From the NCBI GenBank assembly GCA_963817785.1, contig CAWFPL010000002.1, positions 868,001 to 932,000 of the forward strand: 64,000 bases of DNA, given 5' to 3'. Made by a program: the position numbers and the translations under genes. This stretch comes from JAKALD01 sp963817785. GTDB lineage: Bacteria > Pseudomonadota > Gammaproteobacteria > Burkholderiales > SG8-39. Below the pieces are notes generated by a model. The model was not told the origin of the DNA. It ran no database searches and saw only the letters and a list, made by a program, of their open reading frames with translations. Shown here piece by piece: positions 23,255 through 32,266 of this stretch. The stretch's first letter is position 1. Each line of letters begins with the position of its first letter.

Positions 23255-23989
23255 ATGAGCGGCCTCCATCCGCTGTTTCGCAACAGCCCCATTCCGCGTT
23301 ACGTCCAGCTGGCGGATCTGTTGCGCCAGCGCATCGCGCGCGGCCAGTGGCTGGCCGGGGACCAGCTGCCGACGCTGGAGGCGCTGGTGCGCGAGTTCGA
23401 CGTCGCCCGCGTGACGGTGCGTCAGGCGGTGGAGCTGCTCGCGCGCGAGGGGCTGGTGCTGGCCCAGCAGGGGCGCGGCACCTTCGTCACCGCAACGCCG
23501 GCGCGCGATCGCTGGCTGCGGCTCGAAACGAGCCTCAAGGCGCTCGCGGACGTCTACCGCGACGACAAGCCGAAGCTCACGCTGATCGAGGAGGCCGCGG
23601 CGGCGCCCAGGCTCGACCCCAAGGACGGCAAGCCGGCGCCGCGCTATCGCTTCATGCGCCGGGTCCACTCGCGCAACGGCGAGCCCTACTGCGTCATCTC
23701 GATCTATCTCGACGAACGCGTGTTCCGCATGGCGCCCAAGCGCTTCCGAAGGGAGACCGTCATCCCGGTTCTGCTCGAGCTGCGCAAGGTGAAAATCGCC
23801 CATGCGCACCAGACCCTCGCCATCGGCGGCGCCGACGTAGAGGTCGCCGGGCACCTGGGAATACCGGTCAACGCGCCGGTCGCCGAGGTGCGGCGCGTGT
23901 GCACCGGCCCCGACGGCACGGTGATCTATCTCGGCGAGGTGACCTACCGCGGCGACTACATCCACTTCGAGATGGACCTCAAGCCGTGA
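23255..23989 (+). CDS. GntR-family regulator (HutC/UTRA type)
   Basis: A 244-residue regulator. The winged helix (residues 12-75) shows QLADLLRQRIARGQWLAGDQ and FDVARVTVRQAVELLAREGL, then QQGRGTFV. A UTRA ligand domain follows (about 95-240), with RRVHSRNGEPYCVISIYLDE and LGEVTYRGDYIHFEMDL. It is divergent from the SsuABC-like importer operon and couples by a GTGA overlap to an enolase-superfamily gene, so it probably controls both in response to the imported compound or its product. Confidence 0.9.
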   Translation: MSGLHPLFRNSPIPRYVQLADLLRQRIARGQWLAGDQLPTLEALVREFDVARVTVRQAVELLAREGLVLAQQGRGTFVTATPARDRWLRLETSLKALADVYRDDKPKLTLIEEAAAAPRLDPKDGKPAPRYRFMRRVHSRNGEPYCVISIYLDERVFRMAPKRFRRETVIPVLLELRKVKIAHAHQTLAIGGADVEVAGHLGIPVNAPVAEVRRVCTGPDGTVIYLGEVTYRGDYIHFEMDLKP

Positions 23990-25116
23990 GCGGGGCCGCG
24001 CGCGTACGCGCCCTGCGGGCGCTGGTGTACCGCTGCCCGCTGGAGACGCCGGTGGTCACGTCCTTCGGCACGATGCGCTACCGCCCGATGGTGCTGGTCC
24101 GCGCCGAAGGCGACGACGGCACGGTCGGCTGGGGTGAAGCCTGGTGCAACTTTCCGGCGGTCGGCGCGGAGCACCGCGCGCGGCTGATCGGCTCGGTCCT
24201 TGCCCCGCTGGTCGTGCAGCGTGCGTTCGAGGGCCCCGCGGAAGCGTTCGCGTGGATGACGGCGAAGACCGCGGTGCTCGCAATTCAGTGCGCGGAGCCC
24301 GGGCCGTTCGCGCAGGCGATCGCCGGCGTGGACATCGCGCTGTGGGACCTGGCCGCGCGGCGCGCCGGCCAGCCGCTGTGGCGGTTGCTGGGCGGCGCCG
24401 GCCCGGCGATCCGGGTCTACGCCAGCGGCCTCAATCCGGAGGGCCCCGAAATCCTGGCCGCCGCCCGGCAGCGGGAGGGCTTCCGGGCGTTCAAGCTCAA
24501 GGTGGGCTTCGGCGCCGCGCGCGACCTCGCGAATCTCGCCGCCCTGCGTGAGACGCTGGGCGGTGATGCGGAGCTCATGGTCGACGCCAACCAGGCCTGG
24601 GATCTCGCGCAGGCCATCGAAGCGGCGCCCGGGCTGGAGCGCTACGACGTGCGCTGGCTGGAGGAGCCGCTGCGCGCCGACCGGCCGTGGAGCGAATGGC
24701 AGGCGCTGCACGCGCGCACCGCGGTGCCGCTCGCGGCGGGAGAGAACCTGGCGGGCGAAGCCGCCTTCGAGGCCGCGCTGCGCTCGGGCGCGCTCGGCGT
24801 CGTGCAGCCGGATGCCGCCAAATGGGGCGGCATCACGGGGTGCCTCGCCATCGCGCGGCGCATTCTCTCGAGCGGTGCCCGCTACTGTCCGCACTATCTC
24901 GGCGGCGGGGTCGGTCTGCTCGCCTCGGCGCATCTGCTCGCAGCCGCGGGCGGCGACGGCCTGCTCGAGATCGACGCCAATCCGAACCCGCTGCGCTCGC
25001 TGACCTGCGGCGCGCTCACGGCGATCCGCGACGGCGCGGCGAACCTTGGCACGGCGCCCGGTCTCGGGCCGGAGCCGGACCTCCAGGCCCTGCGCGAGTA
25101 CGCGGTTGCGCTCTAG
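23986..25116 (+). CDS. Enolase-superfamily (mandelate racemase/muconate lactonizing) enzyme
   Basis: A 376-residue member with capping domain and barrel. The visible catalytic set is KxK in FKLKVG (K170, K172), metal ligands in VDANQAW (D200), WLEEPL (E226) and AAGEN (E253), and a likely base in CPHYLGGG (H303). Members dehydrate sugar acids, racemise, or cycloisomerise; a Lys pair plus a late His suggests a dehydratase or racemase but does not settle it. The GTG start overlaps the GntR stop. It is convergent with the aldolase gene, sharing the CTAG at the ends. Confidence 0.88.
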   Translation: MSGAARVRALRALVYRCPLETPVVTSFGTMRYRPMVLVRAEGDDGTVGWGEAWCNFPAVGAEHRARLIGSVLAPLVVQRAFEGPAEAFAWMTAKTAVLAIQCAEPGPFAQAIAGVDIALWDLAARRAGQPLWRLLGGAGPAIRVYASGLNPEGPEILAAARQREGFRAFKLKVGFGAARDLANLAALRETLGGDAELMVDANQAWDLAQAIEAAPGLERYDVRWLEEPLRADRPWSEWQALHARTAVPLAAGENLAGEAAFEAALRSGALGVVQPDAAKWGGITGCLAIARRILSSGARYCPHYLGGGVGLLASAHLLAAAGGDGLLEIDANPNPLRSLTCGALTAIRDGAANLGTAPGLGPEPDLQALREYAVAL

Positions 25117-26129
25117 CGCCCAGCGGCGGCGTACCCGGCGGCGAATTCGCCTTCGGATTCGGGCAGCGGCTGCGCGGCCGGAACCCACGCCCGCGCGTGG
25201 CGGGCGGTGAGCGCGTTGAGCTCGGCGATCACGCGCCGGCCCTGAGCCCTCAGCGCACGCCGGCAGAGATCCAGGTCCGGATAGGCTTGGAGCGCTTCCC
25301 ACCAGATGGCGCGGCCCGCGAGGTAGCCCGATGCGCCGGCCCGGTATGCGCACTGCAGGACCTGCGCGAACACATCGGGTGCCGCTCCGCCGGAGAGCAT
25401 GGCCCACGGTCTGTTGAGCAGCGCGCCGATCGCGTCGAACCAGCGCTGCGCGGAATCGGGCGCGCCGCTGATCGCCGCGGCGGGCAGCGGGCTTTCGAGC
25501 TTGAACAGATCTACCGCGTAGCGCTCGGCCGCGAATTCGCGCACGCTCTCGAGGACCAGCTCCGGCCGCTTTGCGGGATCCTCGCGGTACTCGCTCCCGT
25601 CGCTCGCCCGGCGCGCGAACGGATAGACGAGGAGCTCGAGCACGAAGGCGATGTCGTGCTCGGCGCATGCCCGGCCGACGCTCTCGACGTAGGCCTGCTG
25701 ATGGCGCTTCACCTCCGCCTCCGCGTCCGGTCGATACCAGGCGAGCAGCTTGACCGCGTCGGCCCCGAGCCGCTTGATCTTCGCGACGCTCCAGTCCCGG
25801 ATCGAGCGCGAGCGCCTTCCGCCCGCCCCGTCCTCGAACACGTGATGCTCGAGGGTGACGATCAGTCCCGCGCGTGGCGAGAGCGCATCGACCGCCGCCG
25901 GATAGGCGAAATTCGGATCGACCAGCACTGCGCTTACCTCGCTCGCGAGCGTTTCGGCGAGAGCCCGCTTCACGGCCAGCATGTCCCCGCAGGCGACGCC
26001 GGCCGCGCCGATTCCGCGGCGCGCCGCGATGAGTTCGGCGATCGGCGGACGCTGGTCGATGGCCAGCATGCTGAAATGGCCGGACGCATCCGCCATGCGC
26101 CGCAGGCCCCAGACTTTCCCAGGTGTCAT
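25113..26129 (-). CDS. LacD/YihT-like class I aldolase
   Basis: A 338-residue barrel aldolase. It begins with ASGHFSMLAIDQRPPIAELI (15-34), has AVLVDPNFAYPAA, AVKLLAWYRPDAE (K127), and the probable Schiff-base Lys in VDLFKLESPL (K210), then RPWAMLSGG and GASGYLAGRAIWWEAL. These match tagatose-bisphosphate aldolase and, by recall, even better the sulfofructose-1-phosphate aldolase YihT. It would split a ketose 1-phosphate or bisphosphate to dihydroxyacetone phosphate and an aldehyde. Its start overlaps the kinase stop (ATGA), so kinase and aldolase are coupled. Confidence 0.82.
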   Translation of the reverse strand: MTPGKVWGLRRMADASGHFSMLAIDQRPPIAELIAARRGIGAAGVACGDMLAVKRALAETLASEVSAVLVDPNFAYPAAVDALSPRAGLIVTLEHHVFEDGAGGRRSRSIRDWSVAKIKRLGADAVKLLAWYRPDAEAEVKRHQQAYVESVGRACAEHDIAFVLELLVYPFARRASDGSEYREDPAKRPELVLESVREFAAERYAVDLFKLESPLPAAAISGAPDSAQRWFDAIGALLNRPWAMLSGGAAPDVFAQVLQCAYRAGASGYLAGRAIWWEALQAYPDLDLCRRALRAQGRRVIAELNALTARHARAWVPAAQPLPESEGEFAAGYAAAGR

Positions 26130-27049
26130 GCCGTCTCCGAGAGTAGCTTGGTGACTTCCGCGCGGGAGGGAACGCTGCGCGCTCCCTCCCGTGCGCATTT
26201 GAGCGCCGCAGCGGCCGACGCGAAGCGCAACGCGTCGCGCGGCGGCGCCCCCTCGGCGAGCGCGAGGGCGTAGGCGCCGTGGAACGCATCGCCCGCGCCC
26301 GTCGTGTCGCGCACCGGCACCGGGAACGCGGGCAGCGATTCGCTGCGCGCTGCGCCGCGCTGCAGCCAGTGAAGACCGTGCTCGCCGCAGGTCACTGCGG
26401 CGACCTCGGCGCCGAGCCCGAGCGCCGTGCGCAGGGCGCTATCGGTCCCGGCGCCGGGCGCGAACTCGGCCAGCGCCTGCTGCGAGAAGAGTGCATGACC
26501 GGCGAGCGCACACAGCGCCGTCAGGTGCGCGCGATCGGAGATGTCCGCATCGAGCACCGTGGGCACGCCGCGCGCGCGGCCGGCCGCGAGGGCGGCGCGC
26601 GCGCCCGGCATCCAGCGCACGTCGACCAGCACTGCGTCCGCGGCTTCGACCGCGGTGTCCAGCGTCGCATCGGGGGGCGTTTCGAGCGCGTCGCCCCGGA
26701 AATTGACGATGAGCCGCTCGCCGCGTGCGTCGACGATCACCGCGGACACGGAGGACGCTTTGCCCGGAATCCTGCGCATGGCGGAGACGTCCACGCCGGC
26801 GGCCTCGAGCTCCGCTCGCATGCGGCCGCCGGCCGCCTCGTCGCCTACAACGCCGCAAAACGCCGCTCGGCCTCCGAGCTTCGCCACCGCGACGGCCGCG
26901 TTCGCGGCCATGCCTCCGCCCGACTCTCGGAAGCGGGTCGCGCGCAGCTTCGTCCCCGCGGGGGCGAATTCGGCGACCCCGAAGACATAGTCGAGAGCGG
27001 AATGCCCGACACAGACGACCCGCGCGCCTTCAATGGACCGCGTGCCCAT
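26126..27049 (-). CDS. PfkB-family sugar kinase, YihV-like
   Basis: A 307-residue ribokinase-type kinase. The N-terminal GG motif is ESGGGMAANAAVAVAKLGGR and the catalytic Asp lies in DTTGAGDAFHGAY (D254). Stretches AVLVDVRWMPGARAALAAGR and LDADIS, with ALKCAREGARSVP near the end, strongly recall the sulfofructose kinase YihV; positions I recall as contacting the sulfonate have counterparts here (K34, N116, R145). Other ketohexose kinases remain possible. It is coupled to the aldolase and overlaps the ATPase gene by 20 bases. Confidence 0.82.
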   Translation of the reverse strand: MGTRSIEGARVVCVGHSALDYVFGVAEFAPAGTKLRATRFRESGGGMAANAAVAVAKLGGRAAFCGVVGDEAAGGRMRAELEAAGVDVSAMRRIPGKASSVSAVIVDARGERLIVNFRGDALETPPDATLDTAVEAADAVLVDVRWMPGARAALAAGRARGVPTVLDADISDRAHLTALCALAGHALFSQQALAEFAPGAGTDSALRTALGLGAEVAAVTCGEHGLHWLQRGAARSESLPAFPVPVRDTTGAGDAFHGAYALALAEGAPPRDALRFASAAAALKCAREGARSVPSRAEVTKLLSETA

Positions 27050-28121
27050 CGTCGTCGGTGAAGAGGTGAGCTGCGCTCAGGTCGAGCCCGAGCTCCAGCT
27101 CGCTGCCCGGACGAATGCCGAAATCGGCCTTGAGGCGCGCCACGTATTGGCCGCCTGCGAGGCTGAAGTAGCCGAAGGTGTCGGAGCCGAGTGTCTCGAC
27201 GACCTCGAGCTTGGCCCGGATAGAGGCAGAGTGCGAGAACTCGCGCGTAGTGACGTGCTCGGGGCGCAGCCCGAGCACCGCGTTGCGTGCGTTGACCGCC
27301 CGGATGCCTTCGGTCTGGCTGATCGGCAGGCGCAGGCGCGTACCGTCGCGCAGCACGGCGCTGAACGCGCCGCCGTCGGCCTCCACGTTCACGGGAAAGA
27401 AGTTCATGGCCGGCGCCCCGATGAACCCGGCCACGAATCGGTTGGCCGGATGGTTGTAGACCTGTTCGGGCGTGCCGACCTGCTGGATGCGGCCGCCGTT
27501 GAGCACCACGATACGGTCCGCGAGGGTCATCGCCTCGACCTGGTCGTGAGTGACGAAGATCATGGTCGTGCGCAGCTGCTGCGAAAGGCGCTTGATCTCG
27601 GTGCGCACCTCGCCGCGCAACTTGGCGTCGAGGTTCGACAGCGGCTCGTCGAACAGGAACACCTTCGGCTCGCGCACGATCGCGCGCCCCATGGCGACGC
27701 GCTGGCGCTGGCCGCCGGAGAGCGCCCTGGGCTTGCGCTCGAGCAGGGCGTCGAGCCGCAGCATGCGCGCGGCATCCCGCACTCTGCGGTCGATCTCGTC
27801 CCGCGGCATGTTGCGCATCTCGAGCGCGAAGGCCATGTTCCGGTACACGCTCATGTGCGGGTACAGCGCGTAGTCCTGGAAGACCATCGCGATGTCGCGT
27901 TGCGCGGGGGGGCGCTCGTTGACCCGCGCCTCGCCGATCATGACCTCGCCGCCGTCGACGCTTTCGAGCCCGGCGATGATTCGCAGCAGCGTGCTCTTGC
28001 CGCAGCCCGAAGGTCCCACGAAGACCACGAACTCGCGGTCCGGAATCTCCAGGCTGAGCTGCGGGATGACGACGTGCTCGCTGAACTTCTTCACGACGTT
28101 GCTCAGGCGGATCGATGCCAT
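27030..28121 (-). CDS. Sugar ABC importer ATPase (UgpC/MalK type)
   Basis: A 363-residue ATPase with Walker A GPSGCGKST, Q-loop MVFQDYALYPHMSVYRNMAF, signature LSGGQRQRVAMGRAIVREP and Walker B FLFDEPLSNLD. It has the extra C-terminal TOBE/regulatory domain of the MalK/UgpC group (RFVAGFIGAPAMNFF onward). Although separated from the permeases by the dehydrogenase gene, it is the only ATPase of this type in the cluster and should serve them. Confidence 0.93.
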   Translation of the reverse strand: MASIRLSNVVKKFSEHVVIPQLSLEIPDREFVVFVGPSGCGKSTLLRIIAGLESVDGGEVMIGEARVNERPPAQRDIAMVFQDYALYPHMSVYRNMAFALEMRNMPRDEIDRRVRDAARMLRLDALLERKPRALSGGQRQRVAMGRAIVREPKVFLFDEPLSNLDAKLRGEVRTEIKRLSQQLRTTMIFVTHDQVEAMTLADRIVVLNGGRIQQVGTPEQVYNHPANRFVAGFIGAPAMNFFPVNVEADGGAFSAVLRDGTRLRLPISQTEGIRAVNARNAVLGLRPEHVTTREFSHSASIRAKLEVVETLGSDTFGYFSLAGGQYVARLKADFGIRPGSELELGLDLSAAHLFTDDDGHAVH

Positions 28122-28130
28122 GGCGGGTTC

Positions 28131-29099
28131 CTAGTCGCCGAACGCGAGCAGCGGCTTCACCAGCCCGCCCGAGGCGAACAGGCTGAACTTGTCCGGCAGC
28201 TCGGCGAGCCCGAACGTTGCGTCGACAATCGTGCGGTAGTGCTCGCGCGCGCGGCGCAGCAGATCGAGGTTGGCGGCGTAGTCGCCCTTCGGAAAGTAGA
28301 ACGAGCGCAACATGAAGAAGTCCTTGCGCCGGATCGCCTTGGTCTCCTCGATCGTCCAGGGCTCGTCGTTTTCCCCGAGGAGCAGCACGACGCCGCGCGG
28401 CGCGACGACGTGCATCCCGCGGTTGCGCGCGGCGTGCGCGCCGCTGCATTCGGCGACCAGCGCGAAGCGCATCTCGGCATCGGCGACGGGATGCGGCCGC
28501 GCGCCCAATGCTTGCGCGAGCGGCAGGCGCGCCTCGCGCAGATCCGAGACGTAGACGTCCCGCCAGCCCATGTCGCGCAGCGCGACGATCGCCCCTAGCC
28601 CGACCGGGCCGGCGCCGATCACGAGCACCGGGCCCGCGGGAACCAGGGGGCGGGCGAGGCGCAGCCCGTGTCCGGACGTCCCGATCGTGTCCAGCAGCAG
28701 CGGCGCCATGTCGTCCGGCACGTCCTCGGGCACGGGCAGCAGGCACTGTTCCGGCACCGCGAGCGCCTCTGCGTACCCGCCCGGCCGGTTCCAGCCGATC
28801 AGCACCGACTCGGTCAGGCACATGTGGGTGTCGCCCTGCAGGCACGTCGCGCAGCGGCCGCAGTGCACGGGGATGTAGACGAGGCAGCGCCGGCCGTCGA
28901 GGGGGTGGCCCGGGGCGTCCACGACGCCGAAGATTTCGTGCCCCGGCGTGTAGGTCGCGCCCTTGATCCAGAGCTTGGTGTCGGAACCGCACAGCGCGGT
29001 CCTCTTCACCCGCAGGAGCACCTCGTGCGGGCCGGGCTGTGGCGCCGGCACCTCGGCGATCGCGATCCGCTTGTTGCCGTCGAACCGGGCGGCGAGCAT
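28131..29099 (-). CDS. Zinc-dependent alcohol/polyol dehydrogenase
   Basis: A 322-residue MDR enzyme. The catalytic-zinc Cys lies in ALCGSDTKLW, the His/Glu pair in TPGHEIFG, and the structural-zinc Cys set in HCGRCATCLQGDTHMC. The nucleotide loop is VIGAGPVGLGAIVAL, followed by VSDLREARLPLAQALGA, where Asp after the second strand favours NAD. It stands in the sugar cluster between the ATPase and permeases (2 bases from the permease), so it probably oxidises the imported sugar or polyol before phosphorylation. Confidence 0.88.
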   Translation of the reverse strand: MLAARFDGNKRIAIAEVPAPQPGPHEVLLRVKRTALCGSDTKLWIKGATYTPGHEIFGVVDAPGHPLDGRRCLVYIPVHCGRCATCLQGDTHMCLTESVLIGWNRPGGYAEALAVPEQCLLPVPEDVPDDMAPLLLDTIGTSGHGLRLARPLVPAGPVLVIGAGPVGLGAIVALRDMGWRDVYVSDLREARLPLAQALGARPHPVADAEMRFALVAECSGAHAARNRGMHVVAPRGVVLLLGENDEPWTIEETKAIRRKDFFMLRSFYFPKGDYAANLDLLRRAREHYRTIVDATFGLAELPDKFSLFASGGLVKPLLAFGD

Positions 29100-29101
29100 G
29101 G

Positions 29102-29914
29102 CTATCCTTTCACGGCCCCGACTGCAAGGCCCGATACCAGGCGGCGCTGCACGACGAAAGCGAGCACCAGCGGCGGCAGCGCGATCAGCGTCGCCGCCGC
29201 CATCAGGGCGCCCCAGTAGGTCGCCCCTTCGCCGATGAAATTGAAGGAGGCCGCGATCAGGGTCTTGGTGTCGCTGTCGCACAGAACCAGCGCGAACAGG
29301 AAGTAGTTCCAGGAGAAGATGAAGGCGAGAATCGCCGAAACCACCAGTCCCGGCACGACCAGGGGCAGGGCGATGCGCCACAGCGTCCGCGCAACCGAGC
29401 AGCCGTCCACTTGGGCGCTTTCCAGCACGCTGTGCGGAACGGCGTCGAAGAAGGGCAGCAGCACCCAGATCACGATCGGCAGGGTGATGGCCGCGTGGGT
29501 GAGAATGAGCGCCCAGTAGCTGCCGACCAGGCCGAGCCAGCGGAACATCAGGTACCACGGCAGCAGGTACAGGGTGCCGGGCGCCATGCGCGCCGCGAGC
29601 GTCACCAGGGCCGGCCACATGACGCGCCGCCACGAGACCGCGAACGCGGCCGGCACGCCGAACCCGATCCCGATCAGCGTCGAGCCCGTCGCCACGATGA
29701 GGCTGTTGAGCGTGTAGCGCGCAAACGGCGTGCTGGAGAAGAGCTGCCGGTAGTTGTCGAGGGTCGGCGTGAACCACAGCGTCGGGGGATAGGCGGTCAC
29801 CTCGGCGGACGGCTTGAACGAGGACAGCACCATCCAGGCGACCGGGGCGAGGATGAGCAGGCTCACCAGGCCGAGCTGCAGGCCCGCGAGGCGGCGCAGC
29901 GCGGTCTCGCTCAC
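29102..29914 (-). CDS. Sugar ABC importer permease (MalG type)
   Basis: A 270-residue permease with six membrane helices. Near the N terminus SSFKPSAEVTAYPPTLWFTP is typical of the MalG group, and the coupling loop is ESAQVDGCSVARTLWRIALP. The chosen GTG overlaps the stop of the first permease (GTGA); another GTG lies one codon upstream. It pairs with the MalF-type permease and the solute-binding protein. Confidence 0.9.
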   Translation of the reverse strand: MSETALRRLAGLQLGLVSLLILAPVAWMVLSSFKPSAEVTAYPPTLWFTPTLDNYRQLFSSTPFARYTLNSLIVATGSTLIGIGFGVPAAFAVSWRRVMWPALVTLAARMAPGTLYLLPWYLMFRWLGLVGSYWALILTHAAITLPIVIWVLLPFFDAVPHSVLESAQVDGCSVARTLWRIALPLVVPGLVVSAILAFIFSWNYFLFALVLCDSDTKTLIAASFNFIGEGATYWGALMAAATLIALPPLVLAFVVQRRLVSGLAVGAVKG

Positions 29915-30780
29915 CACTGCACCCTGCGCCGCGCGTAGGACATCGCGAGCACCGCGCCCAGCACGATCGTCGACAGGGTGATCATGATCGCGCTCGCGTA
30001 GCCGAGGTTGAAGAACTCGAAGCCCTCGCGGAAACCGTAGATGTTGAGGGTCGTCGAGGAATCGTTCGGCCCGCCCTGGGTGGTGATGTAGATGATGTCG
30101 AAAAAGCGCAGCAGGTCGACGCTGCGCAGGACCGCGGCGGTCACGATCGACGGCAGCAGGAGCGGAAAGGTCACCCGCCAGAAGGTGCGCAGGCGCGAGG
30201 CGCCATCGATCTGGGCCGCCTCGTACACGCTCGGCGGCAGGGACTGGAGCCCGCCCAGCACGATCAAGGCGACGAAGGGGGTCCACTGCCAGGAGTCGAT
30301 CAGCGCGACCGTCGGGATGACCCATCGCGGCGAGGCGAGCCAGTCCGAGCGCGGCAGCCCCGCGCCCTGCAGGATCCAGTTCGCCGCGCCGATCGCAGGG
30401 TCCAGGATCACCAGCCACATCATGCCGACGACCACCGGCGGCAGGACGAACGGCGAGATCAGGAGCGAGCGCAGCACGCCGGCGAAACGCTTCGACGCGT
30501 GCAGGAGCACGGCGATGTACGTTCCGAGGCTGAGCTGCAGCCCGAGGGACAGCACGTACAGCAGCAGCGTGATCCGGAGCCCGCTCGCGAACAGCGGATC
30601 CCTCAGCAGCGCCAGGTAGTTGCCCGCCCCGGCGAAGCGCTCGGGCGAGCCCAGCGTGTAGCTCTGGAAGCTGAGCCAGAGCGTGTAGGCGAACGGGAAC
30701 GCGATCATGAGGACGGTGAAGACGACGGCCGGCAGCGTGAGGGCCGCGAGGCTGCCGCGCGGGCTGGCCGGGGCGTTCAC
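29911..30780 (-). CDS. Sugar ABC importer permease (MalF type)
   Basis: A 289-residue permease with six membrane helices (first at TLPAVVFTVLMIAFPFAYTL). LWLSFQSYTLGSPERFAGAG is the usual MalF-group opening and EAAQIDGASRLRTFWRVTFP is the EAA coupling loop. Translation begins at a GTG preceded by GGGAGG. It lies 30 bases after the solute-binding protein gene. Confidence 0.92.
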   Translation of the reverse strand: MNAPASPRGSLAALTLPAVVFTVLMIAFPFAYTLWLSFQSYTLGSPERFAGAGNYLALLRDPLFASGLRITLLLYVLSLGLQLSLGTYIAVLLHASKRFAGVLRSLLISPFVLPPVVVGMMWLVILDPAIGAANWILQGAGLPRSDWLASPRWVIPTVALIDSWQWTPFVALIVLGGLQSLPPSVYEAAQIDGASRLRTFWRVTFPLLLPSIVTAAVLRSVDLLRFFDIIYITTQGGPNDSSTTLNIYGFREGFEFFNLGYASAIMITLSTIVLGAVLAMSYARRRVQW

Positions 30781-30810
30781 GTCGGCCTCCCGCCGGCAGT
30801 CATCTTGCGC

Positions 30811-32094
30811 TCACTGCTTCGCGATCAGCGCGTCGAGCGCCTTGTCGGCGTCCGCGCAGGCCTGCTGCACCGGCTTCTCGCCGAGCAGCACGTCGTCGAC
30901 TGCCTGTCCGATGTAATCGCGCGACGCGATGTTCGCGACGATCGGATAGCCCACCTCCGAGGTGCCGGTCGCGTTGGCCTGGTCGATGGCGTCGATCCAC
31001 TCGCGGCGGACCGGTTCGGCGTCGATCCACTTGCGGTAGGCCGGGTCGTTCGCGACCGAGGCGCGCGGCGGGGCGATGCCCGCCAGCGCGAGCCGCGCCT
31101 GCATCGCGCGCGAGGTGGCCCATTGCACGAAATACCACGCCGCTTCCTTGTGCTTGGAGTGGGCCGACACCGAGATGCCCCAGCCGATCACGGTCGGGTG
31201 GCTGCCGCCGGGTCCCGGCGGCAGCAGCATGACGCCGGTATCCTTGAGGCGCGCGCCGCCCTCCATGACGGATTTGAGCTCGTTCGAGGATTCGAACGCC
31301 ATGGCCGCCTTGCCGTCGCGGTACAGCGAGGAGATCTGGTAGAAGTTGTAGTTGACCACCCCAGGCGGGCCGTAGTCCTTCAGCAGCGTGGCGTAGAGCG
31401 TCAGCGCCGCCTGGCCCGCCGGGCTGCACAGATTGGACTTGCGTTGCGCGGTCATGTACGACCCGCCCATGTTGTGCAGAAACACGCTGAACGTGTACGG
31501 CAGCGCGCCCTTCAGGCCCCGGCTCACGAATGGCGTGATCGAAGGATCGCAGGCCTTGAGCTTCCTGGCCACGCCCAGCAGCTCGTCCAGGCTCTTCGGC
31601 GGGGTGACGCCGCACTTGGCGAAGATGTCCTTGCGGTAGTAGAGCACCGGGCCTTCGATGTTGAGCGGAATGCCCGAGGTCAGCGCGCCGTGCGTCTCGG
31701 CCGCCACCAGCCCCTTGCTGAAATCGGCGAAGTCGTAGTCCCTGGCCGCGTCGCGCGTGATGAAGGGCTTCAGATCGGCGTACCAGCCCGCCGCGGCGAA
31801 CTGCGCGCCCTCGCGCGAGGGCAGGGACATGAACAGGTCCACCTCGTCGCTGTTCGCGTTCATCACCGTCATCAGGCGCTGGCGCATCTGCTGCTCCTGG
31901 TACGTGTCGACCTTGACGGTGATCCCGGTGAGCTTGGTGAACTGGTCCTTGTACTGCAGCACGCTGTTCGCCCACGGGTGGTTCGAGGACAGGAACGTGA
32001 TGGTCGTGCCAGCGTCCTTGCGCCAGTTGAAGTCTTGCGCGTGCGCGCTGCCGAGCGCGGCCGCGAGCGCGAGCGCGGTAAGCTGAAGCTTCAT
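30811..32094 (-). CDS. Extracellular sugar-binding protein of the ABC importer
   Basis: A 427-residue solute-binding protein. A Sec signal (MKLQLTALALAAALGSAHAQ) should be cut after AHA. The mature part has ITFLSSNHPWANSVLQYKDQ, VKVDTYQEQQMRQRLM and late GWGISVSAHSKHKEAAWYFV, typical of the carbohydrate-binding family 1. As first gene of the sugar operon, its expression is probably set by the LacI protein encoded divergently; an operator palindrome lies 43 bases upstream. The ligand is unknown. Confidence 0.92.
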   Translation of the reverse strand: MKLQLTALALAAALGSAHAQDFNWRKDAGTTITFLSSNHPWANSVLQYKDQFTKLTGITVKVDTYQEQQMRQRLMTVMNANSDEVDLFMSLPSREGAQFAAAGWYADLKPFITRDAARDYDFADFSKGLVAAETHGALTSGIPLNIEGPVLYYRKDIFAKCGVTPPKSLDELLGVARKLKACDPSITPFVSRGLKGALPYTFSVFLHNMGGSYMTAQRKSNLCSPAGQAALTLYATLLKDYGPPGVVNYNFYQISSLYRDGKAAMAFESSNELKSVMEGGARLKDTGVMLLPPGPGGSHPTVIGWGISVSAHSKHKEAAWYFVQWATSRAMQARLALAGIAPPRASVANDPAYRKWIDAEPVRREWIDAIDQANATGTSEVGYPIVANIASRDYIGQAVDDVLLGEKPVQQACADADKALDALIAKQ

Positions 32095-32136
32095 CGTTGG
32101 GTCTCCTCACGGTGGGTGATCGATTCCGGCTTTTTA

Positions 32137-32150
32137 TGTAACCGGTTACA
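32137..32150. promoter_or_regulatory. LacI-family operator upstream of the sugar operon
   Basis: TGTAACCGGTTACA is a perfect 14-bp palindrome with the central CG typical of LacI-family operators. It lies 43 bases before the solute-binding protein gene, in the divergent region shared with the LacI gene. A near copy occurs at 32286-32298. Confidence 0.75.
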
Positions 32151-32266
32151 CAAATCATAACCCGCCGGGCGGCCTGCGTGTCAAGTGCCGCGTCCGCGCG
32201 CTTTCGCACTTGGCATGCTGCGTCGCAGCGTTGAGGCCCCGCGCGCGCCTCATGTAGCATGCCGGG

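Noticed and set aside
27033..28598. 521-residue + strand open frame
   Set aside because: It is antisense to the UgpC-type ATPase and zinc dehydrogenase and lacks any motif.
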